From NCBI GenBank assembly GCA_029335925.2, contig JARJMX020000049.1:1-10766 (forward strand): a stretch of 10,766 bases of DNA, given 5' to 3'. This document shows, piece by piece, positions 1-8,752 of this stretch. The notes under the pieces are model-generated. The model saw only the letters and a list, made by a program, of their open reading frames with translations. It did not search any database and was not told where the DNA came from. The stretch's first letter is position 1. Each line of letters starts with the position of its first letter. The translations under genes and the position numbers were made by a program. The stretch is from Gammaproteobacteria bacterium (GTDB lineage: Bacteria; Pseudomonadota; Gammaproteobacteria; Halothiobacillales; Halothiobacillaceae).

Positions 1-239
1 GCCCTAAGCAGGCGCCATGGCGCGGCCAGGCGTGTGCCCCAACCCTTGCCGCGCACGCCGCCGATCTCGACCTCAACGAGCTCGAACCCCGATTCGGGCA
101 CCATCCGCGCCTCCATCCCCCCCCGGCTGCCCAGCCACAGCACCGGGATGCCCCGCTCGCGGAGGAGCCGCGCGACCGCCAGGGCCGGCAAGATGTGACC
201 GCCGGTGCCGCCGGCCATGATCATCACCGGCTGGCTCAT
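1..239 (-). CDS. murG: MurG, N-terminal part (cut by window edge)
   Basis: This is the start of undecaprenyldiphospho-muramoylpentapeptide beta-N-acetylglucosaminyltransferase, which adds GlcNAc from UDP-GlcNAc to lipid I to form lipid II on the inner face of the cytoplasmic membrane. Only 79 codons lie in the window; the family is usually about 355 residues long, so over three quarters is missing past the left edge. The N-terminal glycine-rich loop AGGTGGH (residues 9-15) and the following LPALAVA, then WLGSRGGMEARMVP and GGVRGKG, line up with the membrane-binding N-terminal domain of MurG. Position 17 is Leu where Phe is usual (IFPALAVA or VFPGLAVA). The ATG at 239-237 overlaps the ftsW stop as ATGA, and GGAGGG lies 7 nt upstream inside ftsW, which fixes the start. 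The frame stays open to base 1. The gene order predicts murC, murB and ftsQAZ beyond the edge. Confidence 0.96.
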   Translation of the reverse strand, partial: MSQPVMIMAGGTGGHILPALAVARLLRERGIPVLWLGSRGGMEARMVPESGFELVEVEIGGVRGKGWGTRLAAPWRLLR

Positions 240-1516
240 GCCGAGACCCTCCGCGTCGAAGGTATGGCATTCTTGCGTCCTTCAACCTGACTCTGCACCC
301 CCCGGCCTTGGACGGCGGCCAGCCGCACCGGGTCGGTCGCCTCGTGGTAGATCCGCAGCAGCAAGGCCGTCGCGACGCACATCATGACCAGCGAGCTGCC
401 GCCGTAGCTGATGAACGGCAGGGTCAGACCCTTGGTCGGCAAAAGGCCCATGTTGACGCCCATGTTGATGAAGGCCTGCAGCCCGATCCAGGTGCTGATG
501 CCGTAAGCCATGAAGGCCCCGAACGGCAGCCCCACCTGCTCAGCCAGCCGACCGATGGCGAAGCCGCGCGCAAGAAATAGGCCGTAGAGCAGGATCAGTC
601 CCACCATCCCCGGCAACCCCAGCTCCTCGGCCAGCACCGAGAAGATGAAATCGGTGTGCGCCTCGGGCAGGTAGAACAGCTTCTGCACGCTCTCCCCTAG
701 CCCAACTCCAAGCCAACCGCCGCGACCGATGGCAATCAGCGCCATCGAGAGCTGAAAACCCGTATCCAATGGATCGGCCCAGGGGTCGGTAAAACCGATG
801 AAACGCCGCATACGATAGGGCTCAAAGACCACCGCGAGGTACAGCAAGCCGATGCCGCCAAGGATCAGCAGGATCATCCAGCGCAGCTGAGCACCGGCGA
901 GGAACAGCATGGTCAGGCCGGTGGCCATCAGCACCACCGTGGCGCCAAGATCCGGCTCCAGCATCAAGAGCCCTGCGGCCACCACCAGCGCGATGATGGG
1001 CATGCCAAAACCCTTGAGCGTGGTGCTCACCAGTTCGCGCTTGGCCGCAAGATAGGCCGAAAGATAGAAGATCAACAGCAGGCGGGCCGGCTCCGAGGCC
1101 TGCAGGTTGATGGGGCCGAAGCCGATCCAGCGGCGTGAACCATTGACCACGTGGCTGATACCCGGCAACAACACCATGACCAGCACCAGCCACGCCAGTA
1201 GCAGCCACAGGTAGCGATACCGCTCGAGAAAGGCAAGATCCACCCGCCAGAGGGTGTACACCCCCAGCACAAGCCCTGCTGCCGCAAACAAGGTCTGGCG
1301 AAGGGCGTGATGGTAGGGCGAGCCGATCTTGTCGGACAGGGCCACCGAGGCGGAGGTCACCATCACAAGTCCCACGCTCAAGAGCGCGAGTGCGGCTACC
1401 AGCAGCAGACCGTCGATGCGTGTGCCCTCGCCACGGAGCGCAAGCGGGGGGCGCTTGGCCGCCTCGGCGGGATCGATGCGGGTGGCGAGACGGTCGGTCA
1501 CCAGCAGCCGGCTCAT
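236..1516 (-). CDS. ftsW: FtsW, SEDS septal peptidoglycan glycosyltransferase
   Basis: FtsW is the SEDS-family glycosyltransferase that polymerises lipid II at the septum together with its partner FtsI, whose gene lies in the same operon. The 426-residue product has a cytoplasmic N-terminal stretch of about 35 residues followed by roughly ten hydrophobic segments, the usual SEDS layout. The family motif NGSRRWIGFGPINLQASEPARL is at about 125-145, the large extracellular loop motif PEAHTDFIFSVLAEELG at 284-300 contains the Asp (D289) that corresponds to the catalytic Asp of SEDS enzymes, and LPFISYGGSS lies near the C terminus. RodA shares much of this, but the position between murD and murG supports FtsW. 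The ATG at 1516 overlaps the murD stop as ATGA, with a strong GGAGG 8 nt upstream. The C-terminal tail of about 35 residues is polar and shows nothing recognisable. Confidence 0.97.
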   Translation of the reverse strand: MSRLLVTDRLATRIDPAEAAKRPPLALRGEGTRIDGLLLVAALALLSVGLVMVTSASVALSDKIGSPYHHALRQTLFAAAGLVLGVYTLWRVDLAFLERYRYLWLLLAWLVLVMVLLPGISHVVNGSRRWIGFGPINLQASEPARLLLIFYLSAYLAAKRELVSTTLKGFGMPIIALVVAAGLLMLEPDLGATVVLMATGLTMLFLAGAQLRWMILLILGGIGLLYLAVVFEPYRMRRFIGFTDPWADPLDTGFQLSMALIAIGRGGWLGVGLGESVQKLFYLPEAHTDFIFSVLAEELGLPGMVGLILLYGLFLARGFAIGRLAEQVGLPFGAFMAYGISTWIGLQAFINMGVNMGLLPTKGLTLPFISYGGSSLVMMCVATALLLRIYHEATDPVRLAAVQGRGVQSQVEGRKNAIPSTRRVSA

Positions 1517-2853
1517 GTGCCAAACCTCCGGCGAACCTCAGCGGCGAAGACCTCGCCCCGGTGGGCATAATTTTTGAACATATCGAAACTCGCACAGGCC
1601 GGTGAGAGCAGCACGACATCGCCCGGCCGGCCAAGCTCCGCCGCCATCAAGACCGCCTCGCCCATGTCCTTGGCGCGGACGATGGGTACTCCACCTGCCC
1701 AGGCTGCCTCAATCAGGTCAGCGTCCTGACCGATCAGCACCACTCCACGGGCCTTGGCGGTGAGCAGCGGGCGCAGCACAGTAAAGTCCTGGCCCTTGCC
1801 CTGCCCCCCGGCGATCAGCACCACAGGCGCGGTCTGTCCGGCCAGCGCGGCCGCGGTGGCGCCCACGTTGGTGCCCTTCGAATCGTTGACCCAGTCAAGA
1901 CCGTGGAAGTGGCCGACGAACTGACTGCGATGCGGCAGCCCGGCGAAACCGCGCAGGGCATCGAGCACGGCCGCAGGATCCACGCCCACCGCCTCGACCA
2001 AGGCCAGGGCAGCCAGGGCATTGGCCATATTGTGTCGGCCGCGCAGGGTCAGTTCACACTCACGCACCAGCGGCCGGTCGCCGTAAGCAAGCCAGATCTG
2101 GCCGTCGTGCTCGATCAGCCCCCAGTGCCCCGGGGCGGGGGCATCGAGGCCAAAGCTGACCGGCTGCGTAACCCCAGTCGATGCGGCCAGACGCAGGCTC
2201 CACGCATCCTCACGATTGACCACCGCTGCAGCCGCATGGCGGTAGATCCGGCCCTTGGCCTTAGCATAGGCGGCAAGGCTCAGGTAGCGATCCATATGAT
2301 CTTCGCTCACATTGAGCACGACAGCCGCTGCAGCCTTGAGGCTGGATGTCGTCTCCAGCTGGAAGCTGGAAAGCTCCAGCACATAGAACTCGGCAGGTTC
2401 ACCGGCCAGCAGGTCGAGCGCCGGCGTGCCAAGATTACCGCCGACCCGAACCTTGTGGCCGGCGGCGGCCAGCAGCTCGCCGACCAGGGTGGTCACGGTG
2501 CTCTTGCCATTCGAGCCGGTGATGGCGATGATCGGAGCCTTGACGTGACGAGCAAACAGTTCGATGTCCCCGAGGATCTCCGCACCTGCAGCCGCCGCGG
2601 CCTGGACGGCGAGCTCGGCCACCGCGATGCCAGGACTGACCACCAGGGTGCGGAAGCCTACAAACAGCTCCGCCTCGAACGGGCCGAGATGGACGGCGGC
2701 CTGCGGACATTCAGCGCGCAGTTCCGCCAGGCCCGGCGGTTCCATCCGGCTGTCGGCCACGGCAAAAGGCAGCCCCTGCCGCGCCAAAAAACGCGCCACC
2801 GAGAGCCCGGTTTGGCCCAGGCCGACGATCAGGATGTCCGCTGCGGATACCAT
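1513..2853 (-). CDS. murD: MurD, UDP-MurNAc-L-alanine--D-glutamate ligase
   Basis: MurD is the cytoplasmic ATP-dependent ligase that adds D-glutamate to UDP-MurNAc-L-Ala, the second step of stem peptide assembly. The 446-residue length fits the family. The N-terminal Rossmann-like domain begins with GLGQTGLS (11-18), the P-loop is TGSNGKST (112-119), and ELSSFQLE (160-167), NVSEDHMDRY (181-190), RGRHNMANALA (271-281), NDSKGTN (323-329) and SPACASFDMF-NYAHRGEVF (417-436) mark the central and C-terminal domains. K200 in YAKAKGRIY aligns with the lysine that is carbamylated in the E. coli enzyme. The start ATG lies 2 nt after the mraY stop; a weak AAGG about 10 nt upstream suggests dependence on translation of mraY. 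The stop overlaps the ftsW start. Confidence 0.97.
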   Translation of the reverse strand: MVSAADILIVGLGQTGLSVARFLARQGLPFAVADSRMEPPGLAELRAECPQAAVHLGPFEAELFVGFRTLVVSPGIAVAELAVQAAAAAGAEILGDIELFARHVKAPIIAITGSNGKSTVTTLVGELLAAAGHKVRVGGNLGTPALDLLAGEPAEFYVLELSSFQLETTSSLKAAAAVVLNVSEDHMDRYLSLAAYAKAKGRIYRHAAAAVVNREDAWSLRLAASTGVTQPVSFGLDAPAPGHWGLIEHDGQIWLAYGDRPLVRECELTLRGRHNMANALAALALVEAVGVDPAAVLDALRGFAGLPHRSQFVGHFHGLDWVNDSKGTNVGATAAALAGQTAPVVLIAGGQGKGQDFTVLRPLLTAKARGVVLIGQDADLIEAAWAGGVPIVRAKDMGEAVLMAAELGRPGDVVLLSPACASFDMFKNYAHRGEVFAAEVRRRFGT

Positions 2854-2855
2854 CT

Positions 2856-3938
2856 TCAGCGCACCTTCAGGGTGGCGAGCCCAATCAGCACCAAAATCAC
2901 GGTGATGATCCAGAAGCGCACAATCACCTTAGGCTCGGGCCAGCCCTTGAGCTCGAAGTGATGATGGATGGGCGCCATGCGGAAGATGCGCTTGCCGGTC
3001 AGCTTGAACGAGACCACCTGCAGCATCACCGACACGGTCTCCAGCACGAAGATGCCACCCATGATGAACAGCACGATCTCCTGACGCACCATCACCGCCA
3101 CGGTGCCGAGCGCCGCCCCTAAGGCCAGCGCGCCGACATCGCCCATGAACACCTGGGCCGGATAAGTGTTGAACCAGAGGAAGCCCAGCCCTGCGCCAAC
3201 GATGGCGGCAAGAAACACCACCAGCTCCCCCACTCCGGCGACATAGGGAATGCCAAGGTACTCGGCAAACTTGATGTTGCCGGTCAGATAGGCGAACACC
3301 GCCAGGGCGCCGGCCACCAGCACGGTCGGCAGAATGGCAAGGCCATCCAGGCCATCGGTGAGGTTAACCGCATTGCTGGTGCCGACAATAACGAAGTAGG
3401 TCAGTACGACGTAGCCGAAGCCAAGCGGAATCAGCACATTCTTGAGCATCGGGATGAGCAGGCTGGTTTCGGCCGGAGTCTGCGCGCTGGCGTAGAGGTA
3501 GACGGCCGCGGCCAGGCCGATCACCGACTGCCAAAAATACTTCCAACGCGCCGGTAGCCCCTTGCTGTTCTTTTTGCTGATCTTAAGCCAGTCATCCATC
3601 CAGCCGACTACGCCGAAGGCCAAGGTCACCAGCAGCACGACCCACACGTAACGGTTGGCGAGGTTGCCCCACAGCAGGGTGGAGGCCGCGATCGCCACCA
3701 GGATCAGCGCCCCGCCCATAGTCGGCGTGCCGGACTTGGACAGGTGGGTCTGCGGGCCGTCGGTGCGCACCTGCTGGCCGAACTTGAGTTCCGCGAGTTT
3801 GCGGATCATCCACGGCCCAACCAGCAAGGCGATCGCCAGCGCGGTCAGCACCCCCAGGATGGCGCGCAGGGTGATGTACTGAAAGACATTGAAGCCGCTA
3901 TAAAAGTGGCTGAGCTGATCGAACAGGGCGGTCAGCAT
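2856..3938 (-). CDS. mraY: MraY, phospho-MurNAc-pentapeptide translocase
   Basis: MraY transfers phospho-MurNAc-pentapeptide from UDP to undecaprenyl phosphate, giving lipid I, the first membrane-bound step of peptidoglycan synthesis. The product is 360 residues, the same length as I recall for the E. coli enzyme, with about ten transmembrane segments. Visible hallmarks are the Asp pair in GWMDDWLK (D115, D116), [10 protein letters not shown] (192-201), GDVGALALG with D267, and the histidine cluster [20 protein letters not shown] (324-343). These are the Mg2+ and substrate site residues of the family. The ATG overlaps the murF stop by 7 nt (ATGCTGA) and is preceded by a strong GGAGG 7 nt upstream, so the start is well supported. 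It lies between murF, which makes its soluble substrate, and murD. Confidence 0.98.
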   Translation of the reverse strand: MLTALFDQLSHFYSGFNVFQYITLRAILGVLTALAIALLVGPWMIRKLAELKFGQQVRTDGPQTHLSKSGTPTMGGALILVAIAASTLLWGNLANRYVWVVLLVTLAFGVVGWMDDWLKISKKNSKGLPARWKYFWQSVIGLAAAVYLYASAQTPAETSLLIPMLKNVLIPLGFGYVVLTYFVIVGTSNAVNLTDGLDGLAILPTVLVAGALAVFAYLTGNIKFAEYLGIPYVAGVGELVVFLAAIVGAGLGFLWFNTYPAQVFMGDVGALALGAALGTVAVMVRQEIVLFIMGGIFVLETVSVMLQVVSFKLTGKRIFRMAPIHHHFELKGWPEPKVIVRFWIITVILVLIGLATLKVR

Positions 3939-5281
3939 GAAGGCTCCTCCAGGGCTTGGACCACACGCTCCATGCGTGAAGAACGCGACCCCTTGATCAG
4001 GACATGGACCTTCGGGCGCAGCGCCTCATCGAGGGCGGCGATGAGGGTTTCAATGGTGGTGAAATGTTCCGCGCCGGGGCCGAAGGCCTGCGCGGCATGC
4101 AGGGCAAGCGGCCCGACGGCAAACAGGCGGGCCACGCCAAGCATGCGGGCCAGGCGGCCGGATTCGGCATGCAGCACGGCGCTCTCTGGCCCGAGTTCGC
4201 CCATGTCGCCCAGCACCAGCCAAGTCTCCCCGCCCTGCCCGCGCACGGCCTCGATGCCGGCGCGCAGCGAGTCCGGGTTGGCGTTGTAGGTGTCGTCCCA
4301 CAGCACGCTCTCTTCCGGGCCACGCTTGCGCTGCAGACGGCCCGGCACCCCGCCGAAAGACTCCAGCCCAGCCTTGATCTCTTCGAGCTCGAAGCCGAGC
4401 GCCAGCGCGGCACTGGCGGCGGCCAGGGCGTTGCGGGCGTTGTGCTCGCCAGCCACCTTCAGCTCGATGGTCACCTTGTCAGCCGAGGTTTGCAGCACCA
4501 GCTGCCCGCCCGCAGGCACGGCCTGCCAGCGCCCCTGGATGTCGGCCGGATGATGCATGCCGAAGGTCAGCGTGGCCCGGTCCTTGTTCAGTGCCTGCCA
4601 GCAGGCGGCGCCGGCGTCGTCAACATTGACCAGCGCGATGCCACCCTCGCGGAGTCCGCCATAGATCTCGCCCTTGGCGCAAATGATCCCCTCCAGCCCG
4701 CCGAACCCCTCCAGATGCGCGCGGCCGGTGTTGGTCACCAGCGCCACGTTAGGGCGGGCAAGATGGGTAAGGTAAGCGATCTCGCCTGGATGATTGGCGC
4801 CCATTTCAAGCACGGCAAAGGATTGGTCGGGATCGAGCTCGGCCAGCATCAGCGGGACACCGATATCGTTGTTCAGGTTGCCGCGCGTGGCCAGGGTTGG
4901 TCCGCGCTCGCGCAGGATGGCGGCGAGCATCTCCTTGGTGGTCGTCTTGCCGTTGGAGCCGGTCAGAGCTACGAGCCGCCCCGGCCAGCCAGCACGCCAG
5001 GCGGCGGCCAGACGACCGAGCCCCAGGCGGGAGTCGTCGACCACGATCTGCGGCAGCGCGATCTCCTGTCTGCGTTCGACTAGCGCGGCTGCGGCGCCCT
5101 GCTCGGCGGCCGTGGCGAGGAACGCGTGTGCATCGAAGCGCGGACCGCGCAAGGCAACGAACAAGGCCCCCGACTCGGGCTTGCGGGTATCGGTGAACAG
5201 GCCGCGGACCGTAAGCTCGGCCGGGCCATGCAGGTTGCCACCCACGACCTGAGCCATCTGGGCGAGGGTCATCTTCAACAT
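3932..5281 (-). CDS. murF: MurF, UDP-MurNAc-tripeptide--D-alanyl-D-alanine ligase
   Basis: MurF is the cytoplasmic ATP-dependent ligase that adds the D-Ala-D-Ala dipeptide, completing the UDP-MurNAc-pentapeptide used by MraY. With the chosen start the product is 449 residues, normal for the family. The N-terminal domain has [16 protein letters not shown] (31-46), the P-loop is TGSNGKTT (107-114), NLNNDIGVP (135-143) follows, and [10 protein letters not shown] (279-288), DDTYNANP (329-336) and [12 protein letters not shown] (430-441) mark the ATPase and C-terminal domains. The frame stays open for more than 400 bases upstream inside murE, but the start MLKMTLAQM aligns with the enterobacterial MISVTLSQL and has GGAGGG 3 nt upstream of the ATG at 5281. 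The ATG overlaps the murE stop by 7 nt (ATGTTGA). A second ATG at 5272 is possible. Confidence 0.97.
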   Translation of the reverse strand: MLKMTLAQMAQVVGGNLHGPAELTVRGLFTDTRKPESGALFVALRGPRFDAHAFLATAAEQGAAAALVERRQEIALPQIVVDDSRLGLGRLAAAWRAGWPGRLVALTGSNGKTTTKEMLAAILRERGPTLATRGNLNNDIGVPLMLAELDPDQSFAVLEMGANHPGEIAYLTHLARPNVALVTNTGRAHLEGFGGLEGIICAKGEIYGGLREGGIALVNVDDAGAACWQALNKDRATLTFGMHHPADIQGRWQAVPAGGQLVLQTSADKVTIELKVAGEHNARNALAAASAALALGFELEEIKAGLESFGGVPGRLQRKRGPEESVLWDDTYNANPDSLRAGIEAVRGQGGETWLVLGDMGELGPESAVLHAESGRLARMLGVARLFAVGPLALHAAQAFGPGAEHFTTIETLIAALDEALRPKVHVLIKGSRSSRMERVVQALEEPSC

Positions 5282-6768
5282 GCTCCCTCCCCCAGAAGTT
5301 CGAGCACGACGGCGCGATCGCTGAAGGGGCGGCGTTCCCCGGCAATCTCTTGGTAATCCTCGTGCCCCTTGCCAGCGACGAGGACAATGTCTTCCGGCGC
5401 CGCCTGGGCCACCGCGAGGGTGATCGCTCGGCGGCGGTCGCGCTCGATGACCACATCGCCACCCTCCGGCATGCCGGCGAGGATGGCGCGGATAATCGCC
5501 TCGCCATCCTCGCCGCGCGGGTTGTCGTCGGTCAGCACCACGCGATCCGCGAGACTGGACGCGACCTGTCCCATGCGCGGACGCTTGGCCGCGTCCCGCT
5601 CGCCGCCGCAGCCGAACACAACGATGAGCCGCCCTGCGGCATGGCGACGCAGGGTGCGCAAGGCCTTGTCGAGGGCATCCGGGGTGTGGGCGTAGTCGAT
5701 CACCACCCACGGACGCCCCGGCGCCATGAAACGCTCCATCCGCCCGGCTGGCGCCGCAACCCGACCGAGATGGACCAAGGCATCAGGCAGCGGCATGCCG
5801 AGCTCCAGCAGCGTGGCCAGGGCAGCGAGCAGGTTGCTGGCATTGAACTCGCCCATAAGCGGGCTCGTAAGCACACCCTTGCCCAGCGGGGTGTGCAGGT
5901 CGATACGGATCCCCGCGACGTCCAGGCGCAGGCCGCGAGCCTCGACCACCGAAGCACCACCGGCGGACCAGGGTTGTGCCCCGAGACCATAGGCCCACAG
6001 CGGCATGCGCCCCTGCAGACCTTCCAGCAGCTCGCGGCCGAGGGCATCGTCCATGTTCAGGATGGCGGCCTCCGGCTTCCGCTCCTCGAACAGACGGCAC
6101 TTGGCCCGTGCATAGGCATACAGATCGCCGTGGTAGTCGAGGTGGTCGTGGGTCAGGTTGGTGAACACTGCGGCGCGGAAGCGCACTCCGGCCACGCGCC
6201 CTTGGTCAAGGGCGTGGGAGGAGACCTCCATCGCCACGTAACGCACGCCCGCATCGCGCTGGCGTGCAAGCTCCGCGTGCACGGCGAGCACATCCGGGGT
6301 AGTGTGGGTGGCCGGACGCAGCGTATCCCACGGCCCCATGCCAAGGGTGCCGATGAGGCCGGAAGGCTGCCCCGCCAGGGCGAGGGCCTGGGCGATGAAG
6401 TGGGTCACCGAGGTCTTGCCGTTGGTGCCGGTGACGCCGATCACGCGCACCGCCTTGGACGGCTCGTTGTGGAAGCGGTCAGCCAGCTTGCCGAGTGCCG
6501 GAACGAGATCCTCCAGCACGAACACCGGCACGCCGAGGGCGGCGCGCAGCCCGGCGGCATCGCCCTCGGCGGCCAGAATGGCGACCGCCCCGCGGCCGAC
6601 GGCCTCCGGCGCATGGTCGAGAGCGTGGAAGCGCTCGCCCCGGCGGGCGATGAACAGATGGCCCGGCTGGACGCGGCGGCTGTCGGCGCACAGGCCGAGG
6701 ATCGGTCGATCATCCTTGGCCTCGACCGCAACCAGCCCATCCAGGAGACGCGAGAGCAGCATGGCCAT
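5275..6768 (-). CDS. murE: MurE, UDP-MurNAc-L-Ala-D-Glu--meso-diaminopimelate ligase
   Basis: MurE adds the third residue of the stem peptide in the cytoplasm, using ATP. The 497-residue product has the N-terminal motif ADSRRVQPGHLFIARRG (28-44), the P-loop TGTNGKTS (113-120), EVSSHALDQGR (181-191), FTNLTHDHLDYHG (202-214), GEFNASNLLAA (306-316) and VIDYAHTPDAL (356-366). DNPRGEDG (415-422) contains the DNPR signature of meso-diaminopimelate-specific MurE, so meso-Dap rather than L-Lys is predicted; this specificity is inferred from the family. K223 in YARAKCRLF aligns with the carbamylated lysine. The ATG at 6768 shares one base with the ftsI stop (TGATG); a second in-frame ATG at 6762 is an alternative start that would give a 2-residue shorter protein. 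Confidence 0.97.
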   Translation of the reverse strand: MAMLLSRLLDGLVAVEAKDDRPILGLCADSRRVQPGHLFIARRGERFHALDHAPEAVGRGAVAILAAEGDAAGLRAALGVPVFVLEDLVPALGKLADRFHNEPSKAVRVIGVTGTNGKTSVTHFIAQALALAGQPSGLIGTLGMGPWDTLRPATHTTPDVLAVHAELARQRDAGVRYVAMEVSSHALDQGRVAGVRFRAAVFTNLTHDHLDYHGDLYAYARAKCRLFEERKPEAAILNMDDALGRELLEGLQGRMPLWAYGLGAQPWSAGGASVVEARGLRLDVAGIRIDLHTPLGKGVLTSPLMGEFNASNLLAALATLLELGMPLPDALVHLGRVAAPAGRMERFMAPGRPWVVIDYAHTPDALDKALRTLRRHAAGRLIVVFGCGGERDAAKRPRMGQVASSLADRVVLTDDNPRGEDGEAIIRAILAGMPEGGDVVIERDRRRAITLAVAQAAPEDIVLVAGKGHEDYQEIAGERRPFSDRAVVLELLGEGAC

Positions 6769-8495
6769 CAGCCCTGCCCCCCCGTTGACGGCGCACTGAC
6801 CACCGTGGCCGGAGTCATGGCATCGGGCGCGACATTGAGGATGCGCAGGGCCTCTTCCATGATCGCGGAGAACACGGGGCCGGCCACCTGGCCACCGTAG
6901 TACACCCCGGTGCTGGGTTCGTCGATCATGATCACCAGCGCGAGACGAGGGTTGGAGGCCGGCGCGAGCCCCGCGAACACGGACACATATTTATCCTCCG
7001 CATAGCCGCCAGCCTCCGACTTGTGCGCGGTGCCGGTCTTGCCCGCCACGCGGTAACCAGACACCTGTGCCTTGGTGCCGGTGCCGCCCGCCTTGACCAC
7101 CTCTTCCATCATTACCCGCAGGGCCTGCGCCACATGCGGGTTCATCACCCGCTTGCCCTCGGGGGGCTGCTCCACCTTAAGGAAGGAGACCGGCATCAGC
7201 ACCCCGTCATGGGCAATCGCGGCATAGGCGCGTACCAGTTGCAGGGCGGTGACGCTCATACCGTAGCCGTAGGCATGGGTGGCAATGTCGGAGGCATTCC
7301 AGTCACGAAAATGGCGCAGCCGTCCGCTCGACTCGCCGGGAAAACCGGTGCCGGTTACCCGCCCCAGTCCCAGGGCATCGTAGAAGCGCCATAACGCCTC
7401 CGGGCCAACGGCCATGGCAATCTTGGTCACACCGATGTTGCTCGACTTGCGGATCACGCCGGTCACGTCCAGCAGGCCGTAGTTGTGGTGGTCGCGGATG
7501 GTGAAGCGGTCAACCTTCATAAACCCCGGATGGGTGTCGATGGGTGTGTCTGGTCTGAACTTGCCGCTCTCCAGCCCCACCGCCACCGAAAACGGCTTCA
7601 TGGTCGAGCCTGGCTCGAAGGCATCGATCACCGCGCGGTTGCGGGTCAGGTCCGGACGGATGCTGGCGCGGTCGTTCGGATTGAAGGAGGGCTGGTTGAC
7701 CATGGCGAGGATTTCGCCGGTGCGCACATCGAGAAGCACCGCAGTCCCGCCCTTCGCCTTGTTGGCCTGCACCGCGGCCTTGAGCTCGCGGTAGGCGAGA
7801 TACTGCAGACGACGATCGAGCGACAGCACCAGGTCGTTACCGGGACGGGCCTCGCGGATCAGTTCGCGCTGCTCGACCACGCCGCCATGGAGGTCCTGGA
7901 TGACACGCCGCGCACCGGGTTCGCCACGCAGCCAGTGGTCATAGGTGCGCTCGATACCTTCCAGCGCCTGATCGTCGATATTGGTAAAGCCGAGGACGTG
8001 CGCCGTCACCTCACCGGTCGGATAGAAACGCCGGTATTCCCGGCGGGTATTGACCCCGGGAATGCGCAGCGCTTTGACCTGTGCCCCCTCCTCGGGAGTG
8101 ATCTGGCGTTTGATGTAGAGGAAGCGGCGCTCGGCGTTCTGCTGCACTTGGGCGCGCAGACGCTGGACATCCAGACCAAGGACGTGAGCAAGCTCGGGCA
8201 GGCGATCGAGCGCAGGCATGAGCTCGCGCGGATTGACCCACACCGTCTCCATCGGCGTACTCACCGCCAGCGGCTCACCGTTGCGGTCGAGGATCTGGCC
8301 GCGGTGTGCAGAGATCTCCTGCACGCGCTCATAGCGCATGCCACCCTGCTGCTCAAGGAAATCGCGCTCGGTAATCTTCAGATAGACCGCGCGCCAAAGC
8401 ATGACGTTAGCCAGCGCGAAGAACAGCACAACAACCGTACCGTAGCGCCAGTCGCAACGCCCCAATGCCTGCATGAGTGCGCGAAGCCCGATCAT
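6768..8495 (-). CDS. ftsI: FtsI (PBP3), septal peptidoglycan transpeptidase
   Basis: FtsI is the class B penicillin-binding protein that cross-links septal peptidoglycan in the periplasm, acting with FtsW and activated through the FtsQLB complex. The 575-residue product has a short cytoplasmic N terminus, one membrane anchor at about 19-38, the pedestal (dimerisation) domain with HRGQILDRNGEPLA (64-77), and the transpeptidase domain. The three active-site motifs are present: STMK at 297-300 with nucleophile S297, SSN at 351-353, and KTGT at 486-489. EPGSTMKPF and GYGMSVTALQL are typical of FtsI. The ATG at 8495 overlaps the ftsL stop as ATGA. Its Shine-Dalgarno is weak (AGTGG 4 nt upstream), so coupling to ftsL translation is likely. 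The last 20 or so residues are Ala/Thr/Ser/Gly-rich and probably disordered. Confidence 0.97.
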   Translation of the reverse strand: MIGLRALMQALGRCDWRYGTVVVLFFALANVMLWRAVYLKITERDFLEQQGGMRYERVQEISAHRGQILDRNGEPLAVSTPMETVWVNPRELMPALDRLPELAHVLGLDVQRLRAQVQQNAERRFLYIKRQITPEEGAQVKALRIPGVNTRREYRRFYPTGEVTAHVLGFTNIDDQALEGIERTYDHWLRGEPGARRVIQDLHGGVVEQRELIREARPGNDLVLSLDRRLQYLAYRELKAAVQANKAKGGTAVLLDVRTGEILAMVNQPSFNPNDRASIRPDLTRNRAVIDAFEPGSTMKPFSVAVGLESGKFRPDTPIDTHPGFMKVDRFTIRDHHNYGLLDVTGVIRKSSNIGVTKIAMAVGPEALWRFYDALGLGRVTGTGFPGESSGRLRHFRDWNASDIATHAYGYGMSVTALQLVRAYAAIAHDGVLMPVSFLKVEQPPEGKRVMNPHVAQALRVMMEEVVKAGGTGTKAQVSGYRVAGKTGTAHKSEAGGYAEDKYVSVFAGLAPASNPRLALVIMIDEPSTGVYYGGQVAGPVFSAIMEEALRILNVAPDAMTPATVVSAPSTGGQG

Positions 8496-8752
8496 CGAAC
8501 CACTATCAACACAGCCTCACGCCTCGGAGGCGCCATATGCAGGCGCTCGCGGGCGAGGGCATCCACCCGCCCATGGGCCGCCAGGGCCGCCTCCTCCAGC
8601 TGCAGGCGCTCCCATTCGATCTCGAGTTCGTCGCGATGCTGGATGGCCTTCTCATACGCGAGCACATACTTGCGCTCGCGGTGCTCGGCCTGCACCACAC
8701 CGATGGCGGACAGCAGACAACCTACCCACAACAGCAGCGCCACCAGCTTCAT
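8492..8752 (-). CDS. ftsL: FtsL, bitopic divisome protein
   Basis: FtsL is a small bitopic membrane protein that forms a complex with FtsB and FtsQ and relays activation to FtsW-FtsI. The 86-residue product has a hydrophobic segment at about 3-21 at the very N terminus, then a charged helical stretch (about 23-70) with spaced leucines consistent with the coiled coil that pairs with FtsB. The RVDALARERLHMAPP ending is typical of proteobacterial FtsL. It is shorter than the roughly 120-residue E. coli protein because the cytoplasmic N-terminal tail is almost absent. Sequence conservation in this family is low, so identity rests partly on position between rsmH and ftsI. The ATG overlaps the rsmH stop as ATGA, with GGAG 8 nt upstream. 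Confidence 0.93.
   Translation of the reverse strand: MKLVALLLWVGCLLSAIGVVQAEHRERKYVLAYEKAIQHRDELEIEWERLQLEEAALAAHGRVDALARERLHMAPPRREAVLIVVR

Noticed and set aside
1903..2961. Plus-strand open frame of 352 codons antisense to murD
   Set aside because: murD is certain from its motifs. The antisense composition is that of a shadow frame and it runs into mraY.
4004..5083. Plus-strand open frame of 359 codons antisense to murF
   Set aside because: murF explains the stretch completely; no domain is visible in the antisense product.
5282..5710. In-frame extension of murF upstream into murE, giving 592 codons
   Set aside because: The MurF family starts at [13 protein letters not shown] sequence, and a strong Shine-Dalgarno precedes the ATG at 5281. 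The extension reads low-complexity Arg/Ala/Gly sequence that is murE in another frame.
5350..6900. Plus-strand open frame of 516 codons antisense to murE and ftsI
   Set aside because: murE and ftsI on the minus strand carry complete family motifs over the same bases. The antisense frame is rich in Arg, Gly, His and Ala with no recognisable domain, as expected for a shadow frame in GC-rich DNA.
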